Origin: Trichuris trichiura
Taxonomy: Eukaryota > Nematoda > Enoplea > Trichinellida > Trichuridae
Assembly: GCA_037903355.1 (NCBI GenBank)
Contig: JBAJFE010000034.1
Coordinates: forward strand, 992,001-1,056,000
DNA: 64,000 nt
Direction: 5' to 3'
Under the pieces are notes generated by a model that ran no database searches, was not told where the DNA came from, and saw only the letters and a program-made list of their open reading frames with translations. This document shows positions 21,301 through 33,000 of this stretch, one piece after another. Each line of letters starts with the position of its first letter. The first letter of the stretch is position 1. The position numbers were made by a program, and so were the translations under genes.

Positions 21301-23361
21301 GCTGCCTTTCCTTAATCCGCAGCAGACCTACATTACGCCTGATCCTGCTTTTCCTTAGCATACAGTTGACCCGGGCCCTGCTTTTTATTAATCTACAGTA
21401 TGGCAGGTGCCTGCTTATCATTGATATACAGTACACCCAACCGTCCACTTTTTCTTAACCCACAGCACACCGGCTGAGCCTACAGTACACTGGCTACCTG
21501 CTTACCCTTAGCCCACAGTACACCGACTAGAGTACAGCGGGTTAACCCTCAGCACCCTTAATACCTGCTTTCCCTTAAGCTACAGTAGGCCAGCTTAACC
21601 TGCAATACACAGGCTACAGTAAGACGGTTTAACTTACAGTACACCTGCTACCTGCCTTTCCTTAACCTGCAGTACGCAGCCTGAACCTACAGTACTGAAC
21701 CTTCGGCCTTCCCTGCATGTTCAGTTTGTTGGATCATTGTCATCTTTCTAGCGTGTCACTTTGGTAGCAACCTCTCTTTCCTGATGGCCCCTTATTATAT
21801 CTATTCTACTGCTTATCCGGCAAGAACTCCTTTCACAAAAGTGTTGGGTCAAAATGGAAAGCATATTGCACTGTCGCTCTTGGACCGGGGATGACAAGCC
21901 TTGTAATGCGATCCGTTGTTCAGTGATGCTGCCTTCTATCCCTTCATTTCTATGGAACGTCTCAGCGCTTTCCAGGGTTCATGTCACCTTTTTACGTGGG
22001 AATAGTCTGTATTTGTTTGGCGTGACAAAGTTAAAACCTACTCAGTCATTACAAATAACCACATTTCTAAGCTTTGATTATTGATTACTTAAAAGCGTCA
22101 CTGGTTGTTTAGAAGAGAAAGTTTTCGATGCTCTGGTGGCTCAGTTGGAAAATGTGAAAAAGATCTTAAACGAATGTTTTAGCGTGTTTCACGTACAAAC
22201 GAATGGTAATTGGACTAGTTGGTTTTCCTAACCGCGGGAATGTAGTGATTTTTGTTGTAGGTGAGCACAGCAGCGAGCTTCATGAAACAATGCAACTCGA
22301 TTGTTCGACAGAAACCTCTGAGTATGTGCCAGTAGTTGTTGTGAATGAAACTGGATGTCGCTTTAAGGTTGCTGTCCGGTGCATTGTGGTGGGAAAAACA
22401 GCTAGCAGACATAGCCTACATTGATGAGGACGATGAAGCGAATAGCAATCTGCCTCTAGAACTCAAAAGTTCAGAAGCTGTTGCCCAGTCATCTGAACGC
22501 CCGGTTTCTTGTTCCCATGCTACTAATAGAGAATTTTCTGGTGATTCAAATTGTCCACGTGCAATAACTCGCTATTTACTGCAGACAGAAAGACTGTTGA
22601 ATGAGTAGTCTCTTTTTCACGTACGCCGAAGCTGAACTTAGTTGTCCTTTTTGCTAAGGTTTCAAAAGACATTGTCTTTTTCTAATCCCAAGTACTTGAG
22701 TCAGTCTGCGCAATCATCTTCGTACACACCACTGAACGAAGTAACGAAATCCTCTGTGCCTGCCAATAGAAATCCGTCACCAAAATTGTTGCCTTTGTGC
22801 CACCTTGTTCATTGTTGGAAGCAAGAAATTCGTCAACTAAAAAACGTAGACAGTGGCGTAGACCGTTTTCGCGGTCTTAGTCTGTCGGAGTTGTACTTGA
22901 TCAATTCGCAGGTATCACGCGTGACATGTTTTATTTGTTGAGTCGTTAGTTAGCTCTTGGTAGGTCGATGTGGCAGCACGTTTTCTGGAATGCATCGACA
23001 CGCATCTATGTCGTTATTGTCACTTATGTCAGGGAGAAATGAGTGATATGGAATCCGGAAACGTTCTTGTGCTCAATAACACGCATCCACTTTGGAACCG
23101 TGAACTTGAAGTTTTCCAGTTAGACTTTGGTGGTCGCGTTACGCTGCAGTCAGCGAAAAACTTCCAGATAAACTATAACGATAAGCAGGCAGGGCGAATT
23201 ATCCCAATGTGGTTGCGCGTGCTTACTGGAATTTTTATTTTCAGGTTTTGCAGTTTGGTAGGATCAGTGGCTCATCCTACGTGCTAGATTTCGAAGCGCC
23301 TTTCTCTCCTGTTCAAGCTTTCGCTTTGGCATTGACCAGCTTTATGCAGCGGTTGCTTTGA
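12324..23361 (+). CDS. TULP4: Tubby-like protein 4 (WD40 + Tubby domain)
   Basis: Homologue of TULP4/TUSP, a WD40-Tubby protein thought to act as a substrate adaptor of cullin-type ubiquitin ligases. The start at 12324 gives MYIFVE, like the family's MY... N-terminus. Exons read: 12324-12693, 16225-16522, 16577-16676, 16721-16867, 16922-17149 (WD40 repeats, e.g. VVQIRWNSSGRLAVLV, EMRWSPDGYLLAV); an unresolved part at 17150-18130; about 18130-18543 (HAGGQIPLLRAYRLGRF); 18605-18830 (LHAQPRQLTV-like block); 22113-22205; 22261-22321; 22368-22604; 22659-22911; 22964-23188; 23245-23361. The last two hold the Tubby C-terminus: LDFGGRVTLQSAKNFQI, then VLQFGRISGSSYVLDF and FSPVQAFALAL. Phases agree at the joins I checked. 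The last intron has a GC donor. The introns at 12694-16224 and 18831-22112 hold transposons. SOCS-box position not determined. Confidence 0.88.
12721..12960. repeat. Foldback element in TULP4 intron 1
   Basis: 240 bp with inverted ends: CAGGCTTTATTC at the left and GAATAAAGCCTG at the right, exact over 12 bp. The arms continue inward as TTAAGGAAACGA/TCGTTTCCTTAA. Each arm holds a GGAGCTTT or AAAGCTCC hammerhead-like block, and each end carries AATAAA reading outward. It belongs to the same structural class as the hairpins near 20.5, 44.9 and 58.2 kb. Confidence 0.75.
12774..12813 (-). ncRNA. Hammerhead-like motif with N7 = C
   Basis: Minus strand: CCG, CTGACGA (12804-12810), weakened stem II (CGGGT ... 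ATCCTG), GAAAGCT, C, CGG. Stem I CCG/CGG and the AGCU block are kept. Position 7 is C here, T or A elsewhere, which is the one free position of the CUGANGA core. The mate on the plus strand (about 12861-12905) has lost the core. Confidence 0.5.
13095..15818 (-). mobile_element. Tigger/pogo DNA transposon, copy A
   Basis: 2724 bp flanked by TA on both sides (13093-13094 and 15819-15820). The terminal inverted repeats begin CAGGCAGTTCTCATATAACGC at the left and, reversed, CAGGTAGTTTTCGTATAACGC at the right. The element is inserted in TULP4 intron 1 in antisense orientation. The transposase region spans 13557-15277. About 95 percent similar by eye to copy B at 37648-40379. Confidence 0.9.
13557..15277 (-). 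pseudogene. Tigger transposase, one frameshift
   Basis: A CENP-B-type N-terminal helix-turn-helix (KRKALTVGEKLEILKLYE ... GIKESTLRTIRSNA) is read from 15277. The frame breaks at about 15100, where a run of A is one base shorter than in copy B. The remaining 499 codons (start near 15056) hold the second DNA-binding domain (SGWFCRFKNRYSFHNVRLC) and the DDE catalytic domain: NFDETDLYLK (D1), VIMDSAPSHPS (D2), LLQPLDQGVIRAFKAYYLR (D3), all present. The acidic C-terminal tail is typical. Apart from the one-base deletion the copy looks young and nearly intact. A functional protein would need the frame restored or a start at the internal Met, which lacks the first HTH. Confidence 0.88.
19256..20435. 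mobile_element. Tigger-type non-autonomous element
   Basis: 1180 bp with inverted ends CAGTGAAACCTCCCTAATCC and, at the right, the same reversed. It is flanked by TA (19254-19255 and 20436-20437). No transposase motif is present. It is inserted exactly at a TA inside the stem of the foldback element, which shows the foldback is older. A shorter relative in opposite orientation lies at 48678-49323. Confidence 0.85.
20474..20512 (-). ncRNA. Hammerhead-like motif, left arm of foldback
   Basis: Minus strand: ACG (stem I), CTGATGA (20503-20509), stem CGGGCC, loop ACGGAGA, stem GGCCCG, AAAGCT, C, CGT. Stem I pairs ACG/CGT, where other copies use CCG/CGG. Stem II has the covarying C-G pair GGGCC/GGCCC. 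The core is complete. The extra C after A9 seen in the family is present here too. Confidence 0.7.
20531..20567 (+). ncRNA. Hammerhead-like motif, right arm of foldback
   Basis: Plus-strand mate of the left-arm motif: CTGATGA (20532-20538), CGGGCC/GGCCCG stem, GAAA (20557-20560), AGCT, C, CGT. The 5' side of stem I differs (GGG in place of ACG), so only the first pair forms and this arm is probably weaker than its mate. Confidence 0.6.
21205..21690. repeat. Minisatellite in TULP4 intron
   Basis: About a dozen degenerate tandem units of roughly 35-40 bp built on CAGTACRCC, CTACCTGCTTTCCCTTAA. Units vary in length and several have lost the second half. No coding frame is maintained across units. 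Confidence 0.75.
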
Positions 23362-26300
23362 TTCAGGGGATATCTCTCCGAAATGGAGCTGCTGTGAGCG
23401 CAGTTGTGTCTTACTGTTTTGTCTTATGTGTTCCATACTTTTGTTGAATTTGAACAGTTTTTGTTTTATATGTTAGCGTTTTACAGAAGGTGTAGTTAAA
23501 TTTTGTTTGCCCCTCCGAAGGAGGATGCACTTTCGAACGGAACGAAATCGTTGACTAATCATCGACTACGATCAGTCTTGCGTAGTCCATGGTTAAATGC
23601 TGCAACAAGGGCAGTAACAAAATTTACTCACCATTTTTGACATCAAAGTAAACTGTTTTGTAAACGCAAAGAATCCTAACTCTATGAATCAGCGTCTGTG
23701 CATCGGTCGTTGCAAAGGTAAACTTGAATGTTAAAAACGCGAGTAAATCCGCTGAAACAGGAAGTGACTAAATGAACTCAGACGCTTCACTATTTATCAT
23801 TATTTAATTGTGTTTTACAATTTCCTTGTCCAGTTCCGCACTGCTGGTGCAGAATTCATCCGGTTAGATACGGTTTTATAGCTTGATGACCTAGTTTAAA
23901 AGTGAAGCTTCAAGAAATCATAATCTGACGCGTGTGTTACAAATAAGCTTAACGTAGAAAACGGCTTAGCCTATCCTGAAAGTATACAAAGTAGCTGTAT
24001 TCGCTTTAACTTGGCAGTACGGTCACAAGCATTCTGACGTTAATCATTAACGTTATGTATTTCAAAACATTGAACTGAGGTTGACGCTTCTATACGTATG
24101 TCAGCTGTCTTTTGGAATTTTGAATTGTTCATAAAGTCGAGGTGCAGTGGCACTAACTTAAAATTAGTTTCCGTCGCATCCAGCAACGTTCTGCCACCAG
24201 GTGAACAACTCACTGGCAGAAATTATAATAACTCAAAGAATCTTTGCAGCTCATCGTAGTACACTATGCTTTCCGACCTCCTCCATACATTAGATGAAAA
24301 TGTTTTTGTCATTAGTGTTGCTTTTGCTACGGACGAGGTTCTTTGTCCAGCGTTTGTCCAGTTCTTCTTTTTTGTAGAAACTCGTAGACGCGCCGCTATT
24401 TACTGTCGATAATGATCTGCCGCCGGATATTTTTCTTTCTTTGACAACGAAAAGCAAATGATGACGTCGTTCATCATGGCAAATTCAAACAACTGAAGCG
24501 GCACATCGTTTTCATGACTTTGAATCCTTCCTAGCACAATTTGGAATCGATTTTCGCGCATCAAATGCTTTTGCCAGTTTTCGTATTGCCAAAAATGGTT
24601 TTCAAGCAGAGCCAGCAAATCTCCATCTTTAGTTCTTCCGGATGTCTCCATTTCGGTCGATCGTTCGCGTCGAATTCTCTGCTCTGAAGAAGAGCGTGCT
24701 AAAGCAACATATTCACCATTTGTGTCGCACATGATCTTTTTGACTCTCTCCCCGCGTTTCTATGCTTACAAGAAAAACCATAGTAGGCCGATAGTAAGCC
24801 TTTTGCCATGCCAGTTCAACGATCGAACTGTTAAAATGTTGAAATATTACAGTAGTATTATTATCTTAGCTATACTAAACTTTCTCGCCAGCAAGAAAGT
24901 AATTATGCATATTTGTGAGCAGCTTCAGTATTGTGAGCCTTATGACAAGTTCATAGTTTTTCATTTGAGGTTTCCACGACCGTTCCCAGTGTTATTTATT
25001 CTTTCCTATGTACGGTTATTTTTGTTATGCGCGTTTAAGTAAGTATTGTAACGTAAGACTCCATTCGCGCAATGAATATGTGGCTTTCAAAAGCAAGCTT
25101 GTTGCTAGCCGCTGTAGTTAAGCATAAGAAATGATCTACCAAAGAACGGATAAGCATTTATTGGAAAAGTCTAACAGACTTAAACTTTTTATGGGAAACA
25201 CTTAGGTGCGCCCGTTTGTTTAAAAAATAAACAGCAAAAGGATAATGAAAGAGCAGAACTCTCAGGACCTCAGTATCCCGTCCTCAACGCATAAAAGGTT
25301 AAAAGATGGGAAGTTGGTCAATTGCCGCCGCCAGCAAACGCCTTCAGCGGACACTGTTGAACAAAAGGAGGATCAGTGACAAATGAGATGCCATAACAAC
25401 ATGCAGCAATTCACCTTAAACTGAAACTGTTACCCTTTGAAGGAGCTGTCATTAACAGTTTGACCTTTGCTAAACCGGTTTCGAAAAACATTGCGGGTTG
25501 CTTTCACATAAACGTATGTGCGAAATGAAATTAAGCAACAGCATTAAAAGGAGTCAGAAGTGCTCCAGAAAGCGAATGAAATATTACCCGAAGCGAAGCT
25601 TGGATAATAAGAAAGTCGTACCCTCTAAATGGAACGTGAAACAACAAAGTTTGATAAGATCAAATTAACAGGTACGATACGCATGTGCTAAATTCGAAAG
25701 TAAAAAAAAGGACAAAACAACTGATCATTTTTGCCAGAGAAGCATAACTTGGCTCAGGCGGTTATCCGAAACGATGCTTTGTTAGTACGGTCAATAAACA
25801 TGAAAGGTTAACTGCCGAGAGCAACAACAAGTTTCTGTAATGCCTAAACCAGTGTTTTCCAATCACTTTCTGCTATCGTCCCTTTTTTTAACGATACATT
25901 TCTTCAACGCAGCCGAACTGGCGCAGGCGGACAGTTCGTAATTGATGTTCAACGCCCACGCGAAGTATTTTAAGAAAGAAAATTTGCATAAGAAAGAGCA
26001 TTAAAGAAATTCAGGTCGTGCAATCCCACTCCTATTTCGGTGGGGGCGCATGACGGGTGCGTCGCAAACATCGATGCTCAGTTTCCATTTGTGCTGTGGC
26101 AACTTTTTCCTTCCAGAAAATTCTCTCTCAAATCCCTAGCTGGAAGCTGTTAGTCCTCAGTCATCACCCTTCTACCTTAGCAATGCTTTAATTATAAGTT
26201 TTACAACGGAGCGATATTGCCTTGAGCAGACGACTTCGTTACGTTCGGTAGATTAAGCCATTTGAAGATGCGTACATAAGACTATTTGGTATGCTGAAGA

Positions 26301-27077
26301 ACAGATTGATTCTTTGCCGCACTGTTGGTTGAATTTCCGTCAGTTCAATTTCGCAGTTGCTGTTGTACAAGTTAACTATAAATATTTGGCATACGCTTTG
26401 CAGACAGGCCATTCATCACAGCCGCCTCCTCTTTCAAGGAGGAATCGTTCAGTCTAATTGTACAATAAAATTTGGCCGAACTGCTGGCGCTACGTTGAAG
26501 CTTAAACCAGCCTCAAGAGTTATTTAATTAGCAAGAAAAATCTTTATCCATCGAGGTATCACTTTGTACGATCAAATGCTTAATAAAGCTTTTTTAAATA
26601 CCGTTTAAAGGCTACTCGACGCGTTGAATTCATTCGGTTTGCACGCTATTCTTCAAAGTGAAAAAATGCTACATTTTCATTTGAAAAAAGATAAACGAGT
26701 AGTTACAGTAAGAACGTTACTTTGAACCTTCCTTTCATTTTTGATACAGTAGAAACGTAATTTTTTCCTTTTGCTTCGCTAGGCGTATAGGCGTAAGGCA
26801 GTAGAAGCGGCATATTTGCTTTAGTGGAAGAGAGCGTGCGAAATGGAAGGTAACAGTTGTTTTTTGACTACTGTTTTAAAGGCGCTCAAATGCGGACTTT
26901 ACGTGGATATTTACAAAAGTGTGTTGAACAGGGCGTTAAGCTTATTCATTTTAATTTTGCATAAGCGACCTACTGTCACATTCTAATGAGTGCACAACTG
27001 ACCAGTTCTGCCGCTTGTCTACGTAGTCGGTATTGTCAGGTGTTTCTTCCGCACAAAGCATTGACCGTGATGAACCC
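23362..27077. other. Intergenic between TULP4 and PPP4R1
   Basis: Contains the TULP4 3' flank and the PPP4R1 5' flank. A 110-codon minus-strand frame at 24400-24732 has protein-like composition (DGDLLALLENHFWQYENWQ), but no family I recognise and no splice partner, so I do not call it. No terminal repeats seen. Confidence 0.3.
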
Positions 27078-30000
27078 ATGGCTCATTCGTATGCAGAGGC
27101 ATCGGTGGAGTTTGCGTCAGAGAGAACATCACAGCAACCATCGACCTTTGATGGTTAGCTTGAAATGATGCTCTCCATCTTATTCAACGTGATGCAAAGT
27201 AACCTTTGTTCAGACTTTGAGCTGTTCAATACTGATGGCATCGATCAGCAGGGCTTTCTGCCCGACTTTGTGCTAAGTAAGTCGCTAAAGAACTTTTCTT
27301 ATCGCGTTATGAAAATTGACTTGTCTTTGGGAGGCAAACAGGAAGGGAATATTTCCGAAAGCAGTGCACTACAGGGAAATGTGAACATGTAAGACTACCC
27401 TTTTTTTAGGTAGCGATGTAGATGTATGTTCTTCAACGGACACCGAACCTGTTTATGATGTGAGCAGCTTTGTTTCCGTAGACGCCACTGTGCGGTCGAT
27501 GCGGACGTTCAGTATGTCTGACGCTGTGTCAGAAAGGTTAGGAAAACTAATAAACATGGTGACACTAATCACGGTTGTTTACTTTTAGACAGATGGCCGT
27601 ACGAAACATTGTGAAAACTTTGGAGAATGTTTGCCATGACGAAGAAGCCGTTAATGCGGTATTTCGCCTTGCCGAGAATACTTTCGCGGAAGATAGCGGT
27701 ACGACTCTTTTCCGTTGTCCAACTGTAGCAAGTATTTGTTTACAACTTTGAGGAGACAAATTTGAGTGCATTACTCACAACAAGATGGTGTTCATGGATG
27801 TGTTGTCAGCATGCAGATATTTTTTTAATTTCAGAAGCTGCAGTACGTATTGAACTGCTCGAGCAGTTGCCAGTGGTAGCGATGCTGTGCACACAAGTGA
27901 AGACCTTGGCTTGCTGCATTGATCAGTGGATTGTCCCTATGATGATCAAACTGGTATCCGATGTCTATCCACAGGTCAGTTTTTGTGTAATTAAGTTCTG
28001 TTTGCATAGTTATGAATGCCATATCGTTCATTGTCCAAAACTGGGAACGGTTCGAACGTGTTTGGACTGACCAATGCCCATTGACTGACTCCGTTTTGAC
28101 TTGCTAACCTAAGTAGTTTCCTCTCTGCTCAATAGCTTTACCCTACTATAATTCAACCTGGAGAACCTTGCCATATCTGAGCCATTTGGCCTATTCGTAC
28201 CACAGTTTGACAGCTCGACGTTTCGTGTAGCTTTAGGCTGAAGGTTGGTCCTTTTCCTCAATGTTCTCAAGACCAAATACTTGTGGTCGAATCAGTGTGG
28301 GATAAAGCTATGCAATCGATGGAAAACTGCTCGGGTCTCTGCGTCTCAAAACAACGGCGGCCAAACTTGTACTCCGGTCGCGTACAGTGCCGTTGGCATG
28401 TTTTGTTCAGCTTACATTCTCTCTCGAACTGCTGTGCTATTCAACTGAACTTTTTAACACTCAACTAACAGGAGAATGACTCATAGATTGTACATCTTCC
28501 TTAGTGTTTATGCTTTGCGAGTTCTTTCAGTATTAATGAGTTGTAATGTGTCTTTAGCTTATGCGCAGGTAAAATTTTAAAATCAAGGATTCAGCTTCGT
28601 TATTGTATGTTATTGTTTTCCGTGAAAACTCGTTTTAATGGAAATTTTTTGGTCGTAGTTTTGCATATTGCAAAATCCGTGTTGGTGCTAAGCCATTGCG
28701 TGCTTAGTTTGCAAGTTTATCCATTCTAGGTGCGTAGGACATGTGACCAAGCGATTGTTTTACTACTGGAACAAGGTCTCCTGTCATCTAGTAAGCTCTG
28801 AGCATCCTAATCCATTTGTCGTCACGTTCTACGAACTGTTTACCATTTGTTTTCCAGCTAACATTGAGCTGGCATTGCTGCCTGCGCTTTACGAGGCAGT
28901 GGAACAGTCTCCCATCGAGGAGGTACGCATCGAAGCCATAGACGTAAGTTACATTTCCGTTTCGAAGAAATTGTCGACCTGTAACGCGCAGTGTGATAGG
29001 CCTGGTTCATTTTCAATAAAACACGGAGCTTTCAGATCTCACCCGATTGATCATCAGGGTAACGTGCAATGCAAAAGCTCCGTGACTATTAGAAATAAAG
29101 CATGTCTATTTAGCTTGCCGTGTTGCAGAATATTTTAAACTCTGGTGAATAGGGATCATATTTGACATAGTTTTGACTTTGAGTAGTTGATAGTCCGTTT
29201 GCCCATCGTCTTCGTAATTATTCTTAATATCGAACTTTGGTGAGAGGGGCTATTGTTTAAATATCGCTGCGGGAGCTGTATTCAAAGCTACGCAGGTATT
29301 TGCGTTTGATGTTAAAAAATATAAGCTTGTCAGACGCAGATTAGTCGAAGAGGTCTAGTTTGTCCTCCACACAAACGCGCGCTGCTAAGTTGACATTCAT
29401 CAAAGATATTCTCACTGGAAAACTTTTTTTTGAAGTTTCTGATGATGTTAACAGTTAAGACGAATCGCAGAGTCTAATTTTAAATTACGTTAGCCATCGT
29501 GTCAAAAACTTACTATCGGAGTATGTTAGAGTTTGAATTTCAGCTAAGCTTATAGCGTTCACCATCCATTATCCGCGTGATGGGCGAACGTCTCAAAAAA
29601 TGTTCTGCGTTGTTGTAACGCTATGTCACGCGGAAGTTATGCGCGTGTGACGTTTTTGTTTTCATGAGCACAAAATGGAGCAGGCTTTGTTGCATCTATC
29701 AAGCGTCATTTGCGCGAATATATTTTAGTTAACTAAAATGTACTCTTGTCCAGAATTAACGATTAGCACAAAGACGGCATCGCTTTTGATGAAATCATTA
29801 GCCATGTAAAGTCCATCCAAACGGCACTCTGTAATGAGTTGATATTTTCCCGAAAAGGCGGGAAATCCATTGGTAATTGACATCCTCTACAAGTAATAAA
29901 CTAAAGTCTGCCTAATGGACAGATAAGCGCGTGACACTACGCATGCGGATTTTTCTGTAACAGAGATCTAGTAGAACTTCTGATTATCATCGTTAACCTC

Positions 30001-33000
30001 GTTTTTGTTATTAGATCAAGAATGCCGTTGATTCAATTGGCAATTGATGCATAAGAATAACTTTTTATATTTTTTGCCGGTCGAGGCAACAAGTAGCGTT
30101 GTCAGTTTGTTCGGCTATTTTTCTTTGTTACGTTTGCGGTACTGCCAATCGCCGTCGCGTCGCCTCATATTCGACGATATTTTTAGCTTATCATCAAGCT
30201 GGCCCAAAATATGACGCAAGATAGGGTCTTGGAGCTCATTCTTCCCAAATTTGTATCCTACTGCCGCGATACTGCAATATGCGTACGCAAGGTATGTGTT
30301 CCGTTGAAAAGAAAGTAATAAAACGTATGCATTTGTCTTTAGGCGTGCGCGGCGCGCATGGGGGACATCAGTCGATTGGTGTCACGCGACGTGGTTGAAC
30401 GGGTTCTAATGCTCCATCTGATTGCTTTGAGTCAAGATCCCATTTGGGGGGTGCGAAAATCATGCGTTGAGTGCATGCCTGACTTTGCCGCTATCTGTTG
30501 CATGCGTGCTCGATGGCAGCATCTTACTCCGGTATATTTGGTACTGTTGAGCGATTCGAACCAGTGGGTAAGTTGTAAACTTTCTTTTTGCAATTTACAT
30601 ACGGCTTGTGATTGAATAGGTTCGCTATTCTGCTCAACAGTTTCTGGGCCCGTTTATAGCTACGTTTGCCAATCCTGCTCGTACGGGCTTAAAATGTGTT
30701 GGTGACTGTGTAGTTTATGACGAAAGTGCCGTCAGGCCGTGAGTGTTGTTTTTCCATTAATCCTGCAAGTTTCGGAACAAGCTGTTTTGTAGACCAGACG
30801 AAAATGAAGCAGTTCACATGGGAGCTTGTTCGCCTGATCTTTGCACCTTGTCCTCTCAGGTAGATCCTAACCATATGGAGCTGAGCAGCTTACTCGACAG
30901 TCCAGCGGCGCCTGTCAGTCAAAATGTTTTGCGCGTTGTGGATCAGCGGACCTTGAGCAGGAAAACAGATGAAGCGATATCGATAGAGACACCTAGCGAA
31001 TTCCCTTTGTGCGGTAGTGCTCAAGCGGTGCCCATAAATCCAGTTCCCAAAGGTGGCAATTCCGATGAAATTCAAGAGCGTTGCCCCAGTAATGCCAAGC
31101 TAACTACTGCTCAAAGCAGTGAACCGTGCGCTTTGTCAGTTGCAAACAATGAAGATGAGACAATGAACTCGTGTTCTGACATGTAGGTGACCTCGTTGTT
31201 TTTAATGTGTTCCATAAATGCCTTTCCAAGAAAGCATGTGCAATTAAGCTGGATGTGACGGATGTTAGACTGGGCACCCTTAGCGGATAACTTGTAACTT
31301 TTGTTCCATTTGTTTTTACTTTGTAGGATTCCCGAAACAAAACGTGACGAAAGGACAGATACTTGCTCTCTGGAAATTGCAACAGATTTGAACGGTGAGT
31401 ACATTTCAATTGCATTATTGTATATAGTTATTGGTCCTTTTGAAAATAAAACTAGAAGTGACCGTTAGATCATCACCATGTAACTACAGCGGTGAGCAGC
31501 AGCCAGTAATAGTTGCTTTGGAAGCGGCTCGGCAGGTAGCAGCGAATCGTAAATGTTGATAACATCCATCATTTGAGAAATGGGTTTTTTCAGGAGATTG
31601 TCCCCCATGCCCTTCTGGACTCCTACTTGGCAATGCCAAATGCAGACCCTACGCAGTCGATGGAAAACGACGTTCCGCGCCATTGTGCTCATAGTTTTCC
31701 AGCTGTTGCACTGACATTAGGTCGAAGCAACTGGCATTTGCTGCGTACCGCTTATCATGCTCTTGTCGTCAATAGTTGGGTAAGCTGCGGAAATAGTATT
31801 CAGCTTTTGGGTTTTTCATTTGCTATAATCGATTTGCCCACATTTAGTCATTACGAACACATCCGCCGGTGTGATGACTATCGCTTGTTCGCTTTTTAAC
31901 TACTCAATTGCAGCAATGCTGCATAATCATTTTCGTACTGTAGAGGAATTGTATGCGTATATTCCGAATGTAAAGTGGGAGTTTTGTAAATTTTCTTATT
32001 TCATTATCTGCAGATGTTTTTTATTTGTTGGTCAAAAGTCGTTAGAAAAAGGTTAAAAGGAAATTTTTCAGATCAACAAGTTCGACAGTGTAGCATGTGT
32101 TCGATCTGGTGGTCCGGTGGTGTAGCATGTGGTCTGGTCTGCGGAGTCCAGTGGAATGAATTTAGCTTGCTTTCTCTTGCACGGGATTTCATTCTCGATA
32201 CGGGCGAGAGGCTGCCATCAGTTTCTTTGTTCTCCGAGCCGAATTTAAGTAATAATTCGTTTATTAAATCACTGTTCATGTTTATCAGTAGAATTATCTT
32301 AAATGCTGCTTTGTTCTTTTAGTTTTACCTCATTTATTTTTCCGCTCCTACTAACGTCAGCGCTAATGATGCTAACAAGCTGATTGAATGTTCGTTAAAA
32401 TAGGGGCTTCAGCTTTCGAACGGTTGTTAACATTAGTTGGGTGTTGGGAGACGGCTTTAGCGAACAGAGCAACTTTTTGAAATCTTTCTTTAATTGCTTA
32501 TGCTACCGTAAATGCCCTTTTCTACGCCCATTTGGTGGTTAGCATTTTCGCTTAACTTTAAATGAACTAATTTACATAGCGTACAATTCAAACTTGGCGC
32601 TTTCGTTTCATGATCGAATGGAGGCTCGCGCCCTTTGTTTCGCGTGCATTGTTCAATATTCGTTGCCTATAGAACTGTAAGCGAAACAGGGAAACAAACT
32701 ATTTTTACTTCTTATATTTATAATACAGTCGGCCCTGGTAATCCGCGGATTCTATACAACGCGATTTGTTCGGTGCGGGATAGTGACGTCATTTTTTCAC
32801 AAAGGCATGCGCACCGCTGGCCAGCATTGTTGTTGCATTAGTGTCGTTGCATGCATGTGCAGCAGCGTGATCATTTGCGCAAGCGCGAAAGACTTTTTCT
32901 GCCCACAACGCTCTTTAAACCGTGGACAATGCTAATGAGGCTTTGTTATTTTTCTGATTGCTCATTATTGCTTCGTGCACGTTGTCGAGGCCGCGCGCTG

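Noticed and set aside
24400..24732. 110-codon minus-strand frame with protein-like composition
   Set aside because: No motif, no splice context; within the length expected by chance for this base composition.
27165..27392. 75-codon frame in the first PPP4R1 intron
   Set aside because: Exons 27078-27153 and 27410-27536 join cleanly in phase without it, and it has no family similarity.
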